A DNA stretch of 64,000 nucleotides from Breoghania sp963678585 (GCA_963678585.2 CAXXGA010000001.1:558001-622000), one strand, 5' to 3'; shown: positions 7,206 through 16,084, counted from the stretch's first letter. The notes: generated by a model not told the origin, from the sequence alone. A program made the numbers and translations.

Positions 7206-7789
7206 GCGACGGCGCGCGACGCAGCCTCATGGTGCAACGCCATCGGGACAGCGATTGCGCCCTCGCCGAGGCACGGTCAAGCGCCAGAGGGGCCGTCGCC
7301 CCGTAAAGGGCATCGTCCTTCCAAAGCTGCAACCGTCCAGCAGAATACGACCGCGAACCTTGCTGCGGGCTGCGCCGACACGGCGCGGCTTTCGCCTCCC
7401 CCTTCCTGCGGTCGCTCATTTGCCGCAAGCACCTTCCTGCTCCGAACCTTTTCCCGCGCTCCGGTGACGCCACTTCGTCACCCGCGTCGCGCATGACGCC
7501 GCGTCTCCCCAAGTCGCTGCAAAAGGGGAAAAGGTTCTGACGATACGGCACATGAAGATCGGCCGCCGAAATCGTCCCGCCCACACCGGGATGTTCGACG
7601 CTGCAATGGTCGAGATGCCCGTGACTTGTCGTCACGACCGTCAGGACGCCCAGAGACCCCCCGCTCCGCTTTCAAGTGCTTACGCCCCCCCCCGTCACGG
7701 CCTCCCCACCGGCGATCCTGAACGCCTCATTCAGTTCGCGTTCAAAATCCGGCGACTAGAAAACATCCATGCACCTTTGGAGAAAAACA
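7206..7789. other. Gene-free stretch with nested inverted repeats
   Basis: There are 584 bp with no convincing gene on either strand. It contains a 12-bp perfect inverted repeat, GAACCTTTTCCC (7444-7455) and GGGAAAAGGTTC (7525-7536). Inside it is a 7-bp hairpin, GGTGACG (7463-7469) with CGTCACC (7476-7482). A C-run occurs at about 7686-7693. Open frames here are short and of atypical composition. Confidence 0.55.
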
Positions 7790-8197
7790 ATGCGCAAATT
7801 CAAAGCCATCGCCGCCTCGATCGCCATCGGCATGAGCAGCCTCATCGCAGTCGGCCCTGCTCTGGCAGCGCCCCGTACCGTCGTCGCCCAGCACCAGTAC
7901 AAGCCCAGCGCTCACAGGCCCGGCAACCACAAGCCCCAGAAACAAAAGCCGGGCGATCACAGGCCGGGCAAGCACCAGCCGCCGTATGCCGGGCCCACAA
8001 GACCGCAACCACACGCCGCCTGGCAGAAACGCGACGGCAAGACGCCCAAAGCCCATCGCACCAACACGGCTAACTATCGGCACAACCGCTTGAAACAGCC
8101 ACCGCGCGAAACCCACTCAGACCATCACGATGAAACGTCCGTGATCGTCGCGATTTCGGCGGGCATCATTGCCACCGTCCTCGCCGCAACCCACTGA
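7790..8197 (+). CDS. Exported His/Pro/Lys-rich protein, RcnB-like
   Basis: A 135-residue protein with a clear signal peptide (MRKFKAIAASIAIGMSS, cleavage near ALA/AP at about residue 27). The mature part is rich in His, Pro, Lys and Gln, with degenerate repeats of the type HRPGNHKPQ, KPGDHRPGK, KHQPPYAGP. A single hydrophobic segment, VIVAISAGIIATVLAAT, ends the protein. This is similar in style to the RcnB family (periplasmic proteins implicated in Ni/Co homeostasis), but I see no certain RcnB core, so metal binding is inferred from composition only. The ATG at 7790 has GGAG seven bases upstream; a start 21 bases earlier lacks one. A strong terminator follows. Confidence 0.72.
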   Translation: MRKFKAIAASIAIGMSSLIAVGPALAAPRTVVAQHQYKPSAHRPGNHKPQKQKPGDHRPGKHQPPYAGPTRPQPHAAWQKRDGKTPKAHRTNTANYRHNRLKQPPRETHSDHHDETSVIVAISAGIIATVLAATH

Positions 8198-8210
8198 GTT
8201 CAGGCGATCC

Positions 8211-8242
8211 AAAGCCCGTCATCGTGAGATGGCGGGCTTTTT
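8211..8242 (+). terminator. Rho-independent terminator after the His-rich gene
   Basis: AAAGCCCGTCATC (8211-8223) pairs with GATGGCGGGCTTT (8228-8240) through one T-G wobble, with a GTGA loop and a run of T. Confidence 0.9.
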
Positions 8243-8380
8243 CGTGAATGGGGACGCAACGTTAATCCCTCTTTCGTACGCAACGTAACTCCATTACCCT
8301 TATCGCGTGTGCTGCCGCCTCTTTCGCAACAGCGGGAATTTGCACCTCATTCAACGCCCGAGACCCAGGAGAACCGAGCC

Positions 8381-10021
8381 TTGAGCGAAGATCGCTGCAA
8401 CGTCCTGCTGGTCCAGCCCCGGTTCGTGGTTGGCTCCTTCTGGAACTATCAGGCGACCTGCGAGATGATCGGCGCGAAATATCCCGCGCCGCCGCTGGGC
8501 CTGATCACCATCGCCGCCATGCTGCCGGAAAGCTGGGACATGCGGCTCGTCGACTGGAACACGCAGGACCTCGACGAGGCGGACATAGCCTGGGCCGATC
8601 TCGTGATGACCGGCGGCATGCTCCCGCAGCAGCCTTCCACGCTGGCCGTCATCGAGCGCTGCAAGGCGCAAGGCGTGCCGGTGGCCGTCGGCGGCCCGGA
8701 CGTTACCACCAGCCCGGACATGTACGCCCATGCGGAGTTCCGGGTGACGGGCGAGGCGGAAGGTATTCTGGACAAGTTCGTGGACGCCTGGCGCGCGGGA
8801 GAACGCTCCGGCCTGTTCAACGCGGAGCGCTTCAAGGCCGACGTGACCTCGACGCCGGTGCCACGCTTCGACCTTCTGAACTTCAGGGATTACACCCAGA
8901 TCTGCGTGCAGTATTCGCGCGGCTGCCCCTTCACCTGCGAGTTCTGCGACATCATCGAGATCTATGGCCGCGTCCCGCGCACCAAGACCTCGGAACAGAT
9001 GCTGGCGGAACTGCAGGCGCTTTACGATCTCGGCTATCGCGGAAATGTCGATTTCGTGGACGACAATCTGATCGGCAACAAGAAGGCGGTGAAGGCCTTC
9101 CTGCCGGAGCTGATCGCCTGGCAGAAGGCGCATAAATACCCCTTCATGCTGTCCACCGAGGCGTCTCTCAATCTCGCCGACGATCCGGACCTGCTGCAGA
9201 TGATGCGCGATGCGGGCTTCTTCACCGTCTTCATCGGCATCGAGAGCCCCGATCCGGAAATCCTCAACGCCACGCGCAAGAAGCAGAACACCCGGCGCGA
9301 CATCGCGGCAAGCGTCCACCGCATCTACGAGGCGGGGATCTTCGTTCTGGCCGGGTTCATCGTCGGCTTCGATGAAGAAAAGGCGAGCGTGGCGGAGCCC
9401 ATTTGCGGGCTGATCGAAGACGCCGCCATTCCGGTTTCCATGGCGGGGCTGCTGTTTGCCCTGCCGGAGACGCAGCTCACCCGGCGGCTGGAGCGCGAAG
9501 GCCGCCTGCATCCGGGCCACAGCCTTGCGGAGGGCGATCTCGGCGATCAGTGCACCGCGGGCCTCAATTTCGATACCTTGCGGCCGCGTGCGGAGATCCT
9601 GAAGGACTACCGTCGGATCATCGACCACATCTATTCGCCGGAAAACTATCTGACCCGCGTGCGCCGGGTGGTGGACATGCTCGACATGTCGGGCCCCAAT
9701 GGCGACCTCACACGCCCGCGGCTCAAAAAGGATCTGAGCGAGTTCGCCCGCATCTGTTGGCAACTGACGGTCCGCAGGCCGGAACATCGCAAGCCCTATC
9801 TCAAGCTTCTCTGGTATTGCCTGAAAAACAATCCGCGCGCGCTGAACGCCGCCATCATCCTTTACGCACTGTTCGTGCATCTCGGCCCGTTTTCGCGCTA
9901 TGTGCTGGGCGAGATAGATCAACAGATCGAAGACGTGGAAAGCGGCGTCTGGCAAAGACCCCAGGACAGGCCGATCGTCGGCAAACCCTGGCGGGAGCCT
10001 TCCATGGAAGCGGCGCAATAG
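8381..10021 (+). CDS. B12-binding radical SAM protein with DUF4070 C-terminus
   Basis: A 546-residue enzyme of unknown substrate. Residues 5-140 form a cobalamin-binding Rossmann domain (VLLVQPRF, PPLGLITIAAML, VPVAVGGPDVT). The radical SAM domain starts near residue 170, with the 4Fe-4S cluster motif SRGCPFTCEFC (Cys182, Cys186, Cys189). The region after about residue 400 matches the DUF4070 type, rich in Arg/Leu helices. Class B relatives include the hopanoid methylase HpnP, but similarity beyond the shared layout is not clear. The most likely start is a TTG at 8381 with AGGAG nine bases upstream; an in-frame ATG-like start 72 bases earlier has none. It stands alone, with no biosynthetic partner beside it. 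Confidence 0.85.
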   Translation: MSEDRCNVLLVQPRFVVGSFWNYQATCEMIGAKYPAPPLGLITIAAMLPESWDMRLVDWNTQDLDEADIAWADLVMTGGMLPQQPSTLAVIERCKAQGVPVAVGGPDVTTSPDMYAHAEFRVTGEAEGILDKFVDAWRAGERSGLFNAERFKADVTSTPVPRFDLLNFRDYTQICVQYSRGCPFTCEFCDIIEIYGRVPRTKTSEQMLAELQALYDLGYRGNVDFVDDNLIGNKKAVKAFLPELIAWQKAHKYPFMLSTEASLNLADDPDLLQMMRDAGFFTVFIGIESPDPEILNATRKKQNTRRDIAASVHRIYEAGIFVLAGFIVGFDEEKASVAEPICGLIEDAAIPVSMAGLLFALPETQLTRRLEREGRLHPGHSLAEGDLGDQCTAGLNFDTLRPRAEILKDYRRIIDHIYSPENYLTRVRRVVDMLDMSGPNGDLTRPRLKKDLSEFARICWQLTVRRPEHRKPYLKLLWYCLKNNPRALNAAIILYALFVHLGPFSRYVLGEIDQQIEDVESGVWQRPQDRPIVGKPWREPSMEAAQ

Positions 10022-10049
10022 GCTGCAAGCGTCGGACCGGCGCGCCCGG

Positions 10050-10322
10050 TCACTCCTCGCCGAAGCGATAGGGACGGCGGGGTTTCTTCGCATCGAGTTC
10101 GCGCGGATTCGTTTCCCCCACATGATCGTGAGACCGCGAACCGCGAGCGCGCGAGGGCGCCTCCTCGCCATCGGCGGCAGGCGCGCCGCCGTGGGAGAGA
10201 AAGCCGCGCGAACGCAGGCCCGGGCTCTTGTCGCCCTGCTGGCCGGAAGGTCGGGACGGGCCGGAAGCACGGCGTTTTCCGCAAGCATGGGGCTTACCGA
10301 ATTTCGCGTCCTTGTCCTTCAT
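10050..10322 (-). CDS. Small basic hypothetical protein
   Basis: A 90-residue, Arg/Lys/Gly/Ser-rich, probably disordered protein (KPHACGKRRASGPSRP near the N-terminus, ending KKPRRPYRFGEE). I do not recognise a family. It is supported as a gene by an excellent Shine-Dalgarno, AGGAGG eight bases before the ATG at 10322, and by its convergent placement against the radical SAM gene. The composition would fit a nucleic-acid-binding peptide, but that is a guess. Confidence 0.5.
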   Translation of the reverse strand: MKDKDAKFGKPHACGKRRASGPSRPSGQQGDKSPGLRSRGFLSHGGAPAADGEEAPSRARGSRSHDHVGETNPRELDAKKPRRPYRFGEE

Positions 10323-10539
10323 CTCACCGTCCTCCTGCGCCCGCCCGGGCGTTGCCTGATCATCCTGTAACCAAGGCCACATGCGCGATCAATCCGCATT
10401 CGTCGCGCCCGTCGGGCTGCGAACGTCCACAGCCCCGTGACACTTTCCTCCGCGCCAACGGTTGCATCGGGCGGGCGAGACGTCACATACAGGAGAAAGC
10501 TCCAAGCCAGTTGAGCCGCCGCATCGACAGGGAATACGC

Positions 10540-11481
10540 ATGTCGCTCAAAGTCGTCTTCATGGGCACCCCGGACTTTTCCGTGCCCACCCTTCTGGAAA
10601 TCATCGGGCAAGGCCATGAAGTCGTCGCCTGTTACACCCAGCCCCCGCGCCCGGCGGGTCGTGGCATGGACGAGCGCCCCTCGCCCGTCCAGCTCAAGGC
10701 GGAAGCCTTCCACATCCCCGTCTATACCCCCACGACGCTGAAAAGCCCGATCGAACGCGAGAGCTTCCTTTCGCATGAAGCGGATGTGGCGGTGGTGGTC
10801 GCCTATGGCCTGATCCTGCCCAGGGACATTCTGGAAGCCCCGACCTATGGCTGCCTGAACCTGCATGCCTCGCTTCTGCCGCGCTGGCGCGGGGCCGCGC
10901 CGATCAACCGCGCCATCATGGCGGGAGACACGGAAACGGGCGTGGAAGTCATGCAGATGGGCGAAGGTCTCGACACCGGCCCCGTCGCGATGGCGGAAAG
11001 ACTCGCCATCGGTGCGGACATGACGGCAGGCGAGCTGCACGACCAGCTTTCGCGTCTCGGGGCGGACCTGATGGGCCGCGCGCTCGCCGCCCTGTCGCGC
11101 GGTGCGCTCGGCACGAGCCCTCAGGCGGAAGAGGGCGTGACTTATGCCGCCAAGATCTCCAAGGACGAGACACGCATCGACTGGTCGCGCCCGGCCGGGG
11201 AGGTTCACAACCACATTCGCGGCCTTTCTCCCTTCCCCGGCGCGTGGTGCAACCTGCCGCGCGGCGACGGCAAGGAAGAGCGCGTGAAAGTTCTTCGCAG
11301 CACGTTTGCAGAGAGCGGCAACGCTTCGGCCAAGCCGGGCGAAGTGCTCGACGGGCTCACGATCGCCTGCGGCGAGGGGGCGGTGAAGCTGCTGCAGGTT
11401 CAGCGCGCCGGCAAGCGGCCGATGGAAGCAGATGAGTTTCTTCGCGGCGCAAAACTGGCGAAGGGCACGATACTGCCTTGA
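10540..11481 (+). CDS. fmt: Methionyl-tRNA formyltransferase
   Basis: A 313-residue enzyme that formylates the methionine on initiator tRNA using 10-formyl-tetrahydrofolate. The N-terminal formyltransferase domain begins with LKVVFMGTPDFSVPTL; the active-site loop is NLHASLLPRWRGAAPINRAI and the catalytic Asp lies in EGLDTGPV. The C-terminal OB-like domain (about 205-313) holds GLSPFPGAWC. The start at 10540 has AGGGA six bases before and fits the family. Its usual partner def is about 12 kb away here rather than adjacent. Confidence 0.96.
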   Translation: MSLKVVFMGTPDFSVPTLLEIIGQGHEVVACYTQPPRPAGRGMDERPSPVQLKAEAFHIPVYTPTTLKSPIERESFLSHEADVAVVVAYGLILPRDILEAPTYGCLNLHASLLPRWRGAAPINRAIMAGDTETGVEVMQMGEGLDTGPVAMAERLAIGADMTAGELHDQLSRLGADLMGRALAALSRGALGTSPQAEEGVTYAAKISKDETRIDWSRPAGEVHNHIRGLSPFPGAWCNLPRGDGKEERVKVLRSTFAESGNASAKPGEVLDGLTIACGEGAVKLLQVQRAGKRPMEADEFLRGAKLAKGTILP

Positions 11482-11539
11482 TGATCGGGCAGGCAGTCAT
11501 TCGATCTCCGTAAACGCAAATCGAAACGAGGCAAGCACC

Positions 11540-12130
11540 ATGAGCGAGCCCCAGACTCCTCCCCCCGCAACACCAAACACGCCCGAGGCTGCCGAGGCCC
11601 CGGCGCCCACTCTCGCCTTTCGCCCCGCAGGCCCCAATGACGCGGTCCTGATCGGACGGCTGGTGCATGAGGCATTCGAGCGCGCCGACGAAACCAGACT
11701 CGTCGGCAAGCTCAGGACGAGCGACGATTTCGCACTGGAACTGGTTGCAACCGACGGCGCGAATATTCTGGGCCATGTCCAGTTCACCCATGCCCGCCTT
11801 GTCGACAGCAAGGAGGCACTTTCCATCGTCATCCTCGCGCCCCTGTCGGTGCGCCCCGACATGCAGCGCAAGGGCATCGGAAGCGCGTTGGTGGAAGCGG
11901 CGCTGGAGCGCCTGCGCCATGACAGGATCGATATGGTCGTGGTGCTCGGAGATCCGGCCTATTACACGCGCTTCGGCTTTTCCGCAGCGCTCGGCGAGAA
12001 ATTCGACACCCCCTGGCCCGGACCGGAATTCATGGCCATGGAGCTGCGGGACGGGGCGGCCGCCTCCCTCAAATCGGGCGATGCACCGGTCAAGCTGACT
12101 TTCACGGAAGCGCTTGTCGCCGCCGGGTAG
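11540..12130 (+). CDS. GNAT family N-acetyltransferase (YhbS-like)
   Basis: A 196-residue acetyl-CoA-dependent acyltransferase of unknown acceptor. After a Pro/Ala-rich N-terminal tail (residues 1-25), the GNAT fold carries motif A, LAPLSVRPDMQRKGIGSALV, with the pyrophosphate-binding RKGIGSA at about 110-116. The following VVVLGDPAYYTRFGF is typical of the YhbS subgroup. The start at 11540 has GAGG ten bases upstream. It lies 58 bp after fmt on the same strand and may be co-transcribed. Confidence 0.85.
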   Translation: MSEPQTPPPATPNTPEAAEAPAPTLAFRPAGPNDAVLIGRLVHEAFERADETRLVGKLRTSDDFALELVATDGANILGHVQFTHARLVDSKEALSIVILAPLSVRPDMQRKGIGSALVEAALERLRHDRIDMVVVLGDPAYYTRFGFSAALGEKFDTPWPGPEFMAMELRDGAAASLKSGDAPVKLTFTEALVAAG

Positions 12131-12208
12131 TCGATTTCGCGGGAACAACGCGTTTTCGTCCCGCAAGTCCTCGTTGTGGCAGGCGGGAAGGTGAATTAAC
12201 CTTGTCGC

Positions 12209-12994
12209 ATGACGCATATCGATCACCGCGCGGGCCTGATCGTCCTGCTGCCGCTTGTGCTTGTCTTCCTGGCCGGGCTTGCAGCGGGCGTTGCGGCGAT
12301 TTTTCTCGTCTGCAACATCGCGCTCCTGCACCGGATCTGGGAGCGGGCGCAAGTCGTCTCGTTTGCGCTCTCGGCGGCTCTGTCCCTCAGCCTGTCGGTG
12401 CTGATCGGATCTGCCCTGTCCGGGCTCCTGCTGAAAATGGGGATCTTCGGCGAGGAGGTCTACGTGCCGGAGACCTACCCGGTTTTCCTGTTGCGCCCGG
12501 CGCTGGAGTTCTTCGTGATCATGCTGGCCGCGCTGGTCGTGGCTCTCTTTGCCTTCGGCTTCGTGCGGCGTTCTTCCGAACTGGTGCAGCGGATCGTCGT
12601 ACCGCTCGCTTTTCTCGTCACCTTCATCGTCGCCCTGTCGCTCGCAAAGACATGGTCGAGCTATCTGATCCTCGCAAACCAGTTCGACACCGACACGTTC
12701 GCAAGCACGCTCTACGAGATGATCTCCGGTGAATTTTCAGGGATGATCGGCGCTCTCACAAGCTTCGGCGGCGCGCTGGCGCTGCATCAGGGCGGCACTT
12801 TCTCGCACGTCTTCCTGATGATCGGCGGTGAACTCGACAGCCTGTGGATGATGGTGCGCAATGCGGGCGGCAACCAGTTCGTGCTGGTGGAGAGCTTTCC
12901 CGTCATCTTCGCGGTGTCGTCGCTCCTCTCACTGGTTTATATGGTGCTGCGCTGGCCGTTCACGGCGCTTTCGCATTCCAAAGACGACACCTGA
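12209..12994 (+). CDS. Multi-spanning inner-membrane protein, unknown
   Basis: A 261-residue protein with about five or six hydrophobic segments: residues 9-38, 50-75, 92-118, 127-147 and 225-247. A less hydrophobic loop lies at 150-220. I recognise no family. It precedes truA by 18 bases on the same strand, so the two are probably co-transcribed. No SD of note is seen before the ATG. Confidence 0.65.
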   Translation: MTHIDHRAGLIVLLPLVLVFLAGLAAGVAAIFLVCNIALLHRIWERAQVVSFALSAALSLSLSVLIGSALSGLLLKMGIFGEEVYVPETYPVFLLRPALEFFVIMLAALVVALFAFGFVRRSSELVQRIVVPLAFLVTFIVALSLAKTWSSYLILANQFDTDTFASTLYEMISGEFSGMIGALTSFGGALALHQGGTFSHVFLMIGGELDSLWMMVRNAGGNQFVLVESFPVIFAVSSLLSLVYMVLRWPFTALSHSKDDT

Positions 12995-13012
12995 TCAGAA
13001 CACGACGCGCCC

Positions 13013-13750
13013 TTGCCCCGTTACAAGCTCACCATCGAATATGACGGCACCGCCTTTGTCGGCTGGCAACGCCAGGAACACGACATGTCGGTGCAGCAGG
13101 CCATCGAGGAGGCCCTTGCCGCCTTCACCGGCGAGACGCCGGGCATTCGCGGGGCCGGGCGCACGGATGCGGGCGTTCATGCAACGGGACAGGTGGCCCA
13201 TGTGGACCTGTCCCGTGACTGGGAAGCGGACAAGATCCGCGAGGCGACCAATGCACATTTGCGCCGACATGCGGTCGCCATCGTGGAAGCGGAGCGGGTG
13301 AGCGAGGAATTCGACGCCCGCTTTTCAGCCCTCAAGCGGCACTATCTCTACCGCATCATCGACCGCCGCGCCCCGCTGGCGCTGGAACGCCACCGCGCAT
13401 GGCATGTGCGCCACCGGCTCGATGCGCAGGCCATGCACGACGCCGCGCAGTGCTTCCTCGGAAAGCACGATTTCACCACCTTCCGCGCCAGCCAGTGTCA
13501 GGCGAAAAGCCCGGTGAAGACGCTCGACGCGTTCTCCGTTTCGCGCCACGGCGACGTGATCGATCTTCGGTGCTCGGCGCGCTCATTCCTGCACAATCAG
13601 GTGCGCTCAATGGTCGGCTCGCTGAAGCTGGTGGGCGAGGGAAAATGGAGCGCGCAGGATCTGTCCGACGCGCTCGACGCCGCCGACCGCACCGCCTGCG
13701 GGCCGGTCTGTCCGCCGGACGGGCTTTATCTGACGCAAGTCGATTACTGA
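13013..13750 (+). CDS. truA: tRNA pseudouridine(38-40) synthase
   Basis: A 245-residue TruA that isomerises uridines 38-40 in the anticodon arm of many tRNAs. The catalytic Asp52 sits in GAGRTDAGVHATGQVAH. Other family features are the N-terminal YKLTIEYDGTAFVGWQRQ and RSFLHNQVRSMVGSL near 190-205. It starts with TTG at 13013; this gives the family-standard N-terminus and no ATG or GTG fits. It converges on a membrane-protein gene with a 19-bp gap. Confidence 0.95.
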   Translation: MPRYKLTIEYDGTAFVGWQRQEHDMSVQQAIEEALAAFTGETPGIRGAGRTDAGVHATGQVAHVDLSRDWEADKIREATNAHLRRHAVAIVEAERVSEEFDARFSALKRHYLYRIIDRRAPLALERHRAWHVRHRLDAQAMHDAAQCFLGKHDFTTFRASQCQAKSPVKTLDAFSVSRHGDVIDLRCSARSFLHNQVRSMVGSLKLVGEGKWSAQDLSDALDAADRTACGPVCPPDGLYLTQVDY

Positions 13751-13769
13751 GTGAGACCGGAGGCTGGGG

Positions 13770-14366
13770 TCAGCCGCCCGCGAAAATCCGCGCGGCAAGC
13801 ATTTCCATAACCACCGACAGCATGGTGTCGAAAGCGACAATGCCCGCGGCGAAGGCGACGCCCGTCTCAAGCGCGATCTGGGCCGCGCGGAAGCGAAGAA
13901 AGAAGGTCATGCCGGTCGCAAACAGGGTCAGGAAGGCGAACGCTTCGGAATTGAAGACGCCAGCCTTGTAGATCAGAGCGACGACCCCAACCGGCATGAT
14001 CGCGACCATCTCCACCCAGTTGCGCACGACGATATACCTGACGAACTGATGTCCGATGCCCAGGGGCGCGGCCAGAATGGCGAGCACCAACGGGAAGGCG
14101 ACCCAGTTCAGCGCAAGCATGAGAAGCGTCGCAACAAGCGACAGGTCCACCCCGCCCGCAGGCATGTCCACCATCTCTTCGAGGTAGACATCCAGTTGCG
14201 CGCTGGTGATGAGCAGGTAGGGAGCGGCAATCGGCACGACGAGCAGGAACGAGCGCCAGAAGCCTGCGAAGGACACATCGAACCCGCGCAGCCCCTCACG
14301 GTTGCCCTTGAAGAGAAACCAGACGCCAAGGACGGAATTGCGGATCTCTGCGCCGCTGAACATCAT
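13770..14366 (-). CDS. Membrane protein of unknown function, dapE-linked
   Basis: A 198-residue protein with about four to five hydrophobic helices (residues 32-47, 69-95, 110-125, 129-150, 170-190). The layout is reminiscent of Yip1-type or other small integral membrane proteins, but I do not recognise a certain family. It starts 4 bp after the dapE stop on the same strand, so it should be translated from the same message. Two ATGs are adjacent (14366, 14363). A link to lysine or cell-wall metabolism is only inferred from position. Confidence 0.7.
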   Translation of the reverse strand: MMFSGAEIRNSVLGVWFLFKGNREGLRGFDVSFAGFWRSFLLVVPIAAPYLLITSAQLDVYLEEMVDMPAGGVDLSLVATLLMLALNWVAFPLVLAILAAPLGIGHQFVRYIVVRNWVEMVAIMPVGVVALIYKAGVFNSEAFAFLTLFATGMTFFLRFRAAQIALETGVAFAAGIVAFDTMLSVVMEMLAARIFAGG

Positions 14367-14370
14367 ACGA

Positions 14371-15561
14371 TCAAGCCTTGAAATAGTCGGCGAGGAAACG
14401 CCGGTAGATGGCCGCGAGCCCGTCGAGGTCGTCGGTCGCCACGCATTCGTCGACCTGATGCATGGTCTGGCCGACAAGTCCGAATTCCACGACCGGGCAA
14501 TAGTTCTTGATGAAGCGCGCATCCGACGTGCCGCCACCGGTTGAAAGCTCGGGCTTGCGCCCGATCTCCGCTTCCACCGCCGCGCTCAGCGTTTCGATCA
14601 ACGCGGCATCGTTGGTCAGGAAACTGTCGCTTCCGTCGGGGCGAAGCGCAAGATCCCAGGACAGGCCCTCGCCTGCCGCCTCGCCCAGAGCCGCCTCGAT
14701 GCGCTCTGCCAGAGAGGCGCGTGTCCATGTATCGTTGAAGCGCACGTTGAACCGCGCGCTCGCCGATTGCGGGATCACGTTGTAGGCCGGATTGCCCGTA
14801 TCGATGGAAACGATCTCCAGATTGGAGGGCTGGAAGCGTTCGTTGCCTTCATCCAGCACCAGATCCTCCAGCGCCGCACAAAGCCGGATCAGACCCGGGA
14901 TCGGGTTGTCGGCCAGGTGCGGATAGGCGACATGGCCCTGACGGCCGGTCACCGTGACCGTGCCCGAAAACGACCCGCGGCGGCCCACCTTGATCGCATC
15001 GCCGAGGCGATCCGGATTGGTCGGCTCGCCGACAATGCAGGCATCGAACTTTTCGCCCCGCTCGGCGCACCATTCCAGAAGCTTGACCGTTCCGTTGACG
15101 GCGGGGCCTTCCTCGTCGCCCGTGATGAGAAAGGAAATCGTGCCGCGGAAAGCGTCACCCTTTTCGGCGAGATAATCGAGGGCCGCGGCGGCGAAGGCCG
15201 CGACACCGCCCTTCATATCGACGGCGCCGCGCCCATGCAGAAAGCCACCGGAAATCTCACCCGCAAACGGCCCGTGTGCCCAGCTCGCCTCGTCTCCCGG
15301 CGGCACCACGTCGGTGTGACCGGCAAAGACCACATGCGGCGCGCCGGACCCGATGCGCGCGAAGAGGTTTTCGACATCCGGCGTGCCGGGGGCCGAAAAG
15401 GTCACGCGGTGGACCTCGAAACCGGCGTCTCCAAGCAACTGCCCCAGAAAAGCGAGCGCGCCGCCTTCCGCGGGCGTCACGCTCGGACAACGGATCAGAT
15501 CGCGGGCGATACGGACGGGGGTGGAGAGCGAACTGTCGGAACTGGCGAGGGCGGCGGTCAT
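14371..15561 (-). CDS. dapE: Succinyl-diaminopimelate desuccinylase
   Basis: A 396-residue M20-family di-zinc hydrolase that releases succinate from N-succinyl-LL-diaminopimelate in lysine and peptidoglycan synthesis. Metal and catalytic residues are visible: His82 and Asp84 in AGHTDVVPPGD, Asp115 in GAVDMKGG, Glu150/Glu151 in ITGDEEGPA, and the final His in GQTMHQVDE. Family motif GGGTSDARF is present. The start at 15561 has AGGAAG six bases upstream. Together with dapD at 17.9 kb it shows the succinylase branch of the pathway. Confidence 0.96.
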   Translation of the reverse strand: MTAALASSDSSLSTPVRIARDLIRCPSVTPAEGGALAFLGQLLGDAGFEVHRVTFSAPGTPDVENLFARIGSGAPHVVFAGHTDVVPPGDEASWAHGPFAGEISGGFLHGRGAVDMKGGVAAFAAAALDYLAEKGDAFRGTISFLITGDEEGPAVNGTVKLLEWCAERGEKFDACIVGEPTNPDRLGDAIKVGRRGSFSGTVTVTGRQGHVAYPHLADNPIPGLIRLCAALEDLVLDEGNERFQPSNLEIVSIDTGNPAYNVIPQSASARFNVRFNDTWTRASLAERIEAALGEAAGEGLSWDLALRPDGSDSFLTNDAALIETLSAAVEAEIGRKPELSTGGGTSDARFIKNYCPVVEFGLVGQTMHQVDECVATDDLDGLAAIYRRFLADYFKA

Positions 15562-15655
15562 GGATCTTCCTGCGGCTTCAGCCGACGAGGCGTCGACTCG
15601 AAAGAGCATTCTGTACGAAAATTCGCGCGAAGAAACCGCGCTGGCGCTTCGGGAG

Positions 15656-16084
15656 CTATCGGTTGGGACCGGACCCGAAGCGGTTCGGTCCCGGATCTCC
15701 AGCTTTCAGACCTACGCCGAGCAGGACCAGGAAATTGATCAACGGCACGACCCAAAGGACGGCGGTCAGGCCGGGCCATCCGAAATCGCGGGCGCGCTTG
15801 GCGATCAGCACAAAGAACACCCACTGGAAGACCAGCAGAAAGAACATGGCGATGGAGCCGGTGTCGCTCATGACCACATGTTCAACGCCGTCCAGATTGG
15901 TCTCAATGACCATCATCCCTTCCCACAGGGGCCTGAGTGCGAAATTGATGCAGGTCAGCGTCGCAAGCGCCAGCCAGTAAACCTGACGCGAGATGCGTCC
16001 GGCCGGGCTGAAAAACAGGCTGACAAGCGTCATGGGTCTGGCAGGCGCAACGGGTCGGTCGTTCATCGGAGCATTCTGTTCCAT
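15656..16084 (-). CDS. DUF805 membrane protein
   Basis: A 142-residue protein of the DUF805 (YhaH-type) family. It starts the domain with LVSLFFSPAGRISRQVYWLA, the family's FxFxGRxxRxxYW-like entry. Three hydrophobic helices follow, and ARDFGWPGLTAVLWVVPLINFLVLL near the end matches the family K-R-x-x-D-x-G-x-x-G pattern. The function is unknown. The start is uncertain between 16084 and 16066; neither has a strong SD. It sits 94 bp upstream of dapE on the same strand. Confidence 0.82.
   Translation of the reverse strand: MEQNAPMNDRPVAPARPMTLVSLFFSPAGRISRQVYWLALATLTCINFALRPLWEGMMVIETNLDGVEHVVMSDTGSIAMFFLLVFQWVFFVLIAKRARDFGWPGLTAVLWVVPLINFLVLLGVGLKAGDPGPNRFGSGPNR

Noticed and set aside
7606..7623. 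HGHLDH, like the metallo-beta-lactamase zinc motif, on the minus strand in the gene-free stretch
   Set aside because: Upstream coding is cut by a stop within about 20 codons, the remaining fold elements are absent, and the following residues look non-coding. A decayed gene remains possible.
8351..10288. A 645-codon open frame opposite the radical SAM gene
   Set aside because: The sense frame has all catalytic motifs; the antisense product is low in complexity and unlike any protein.
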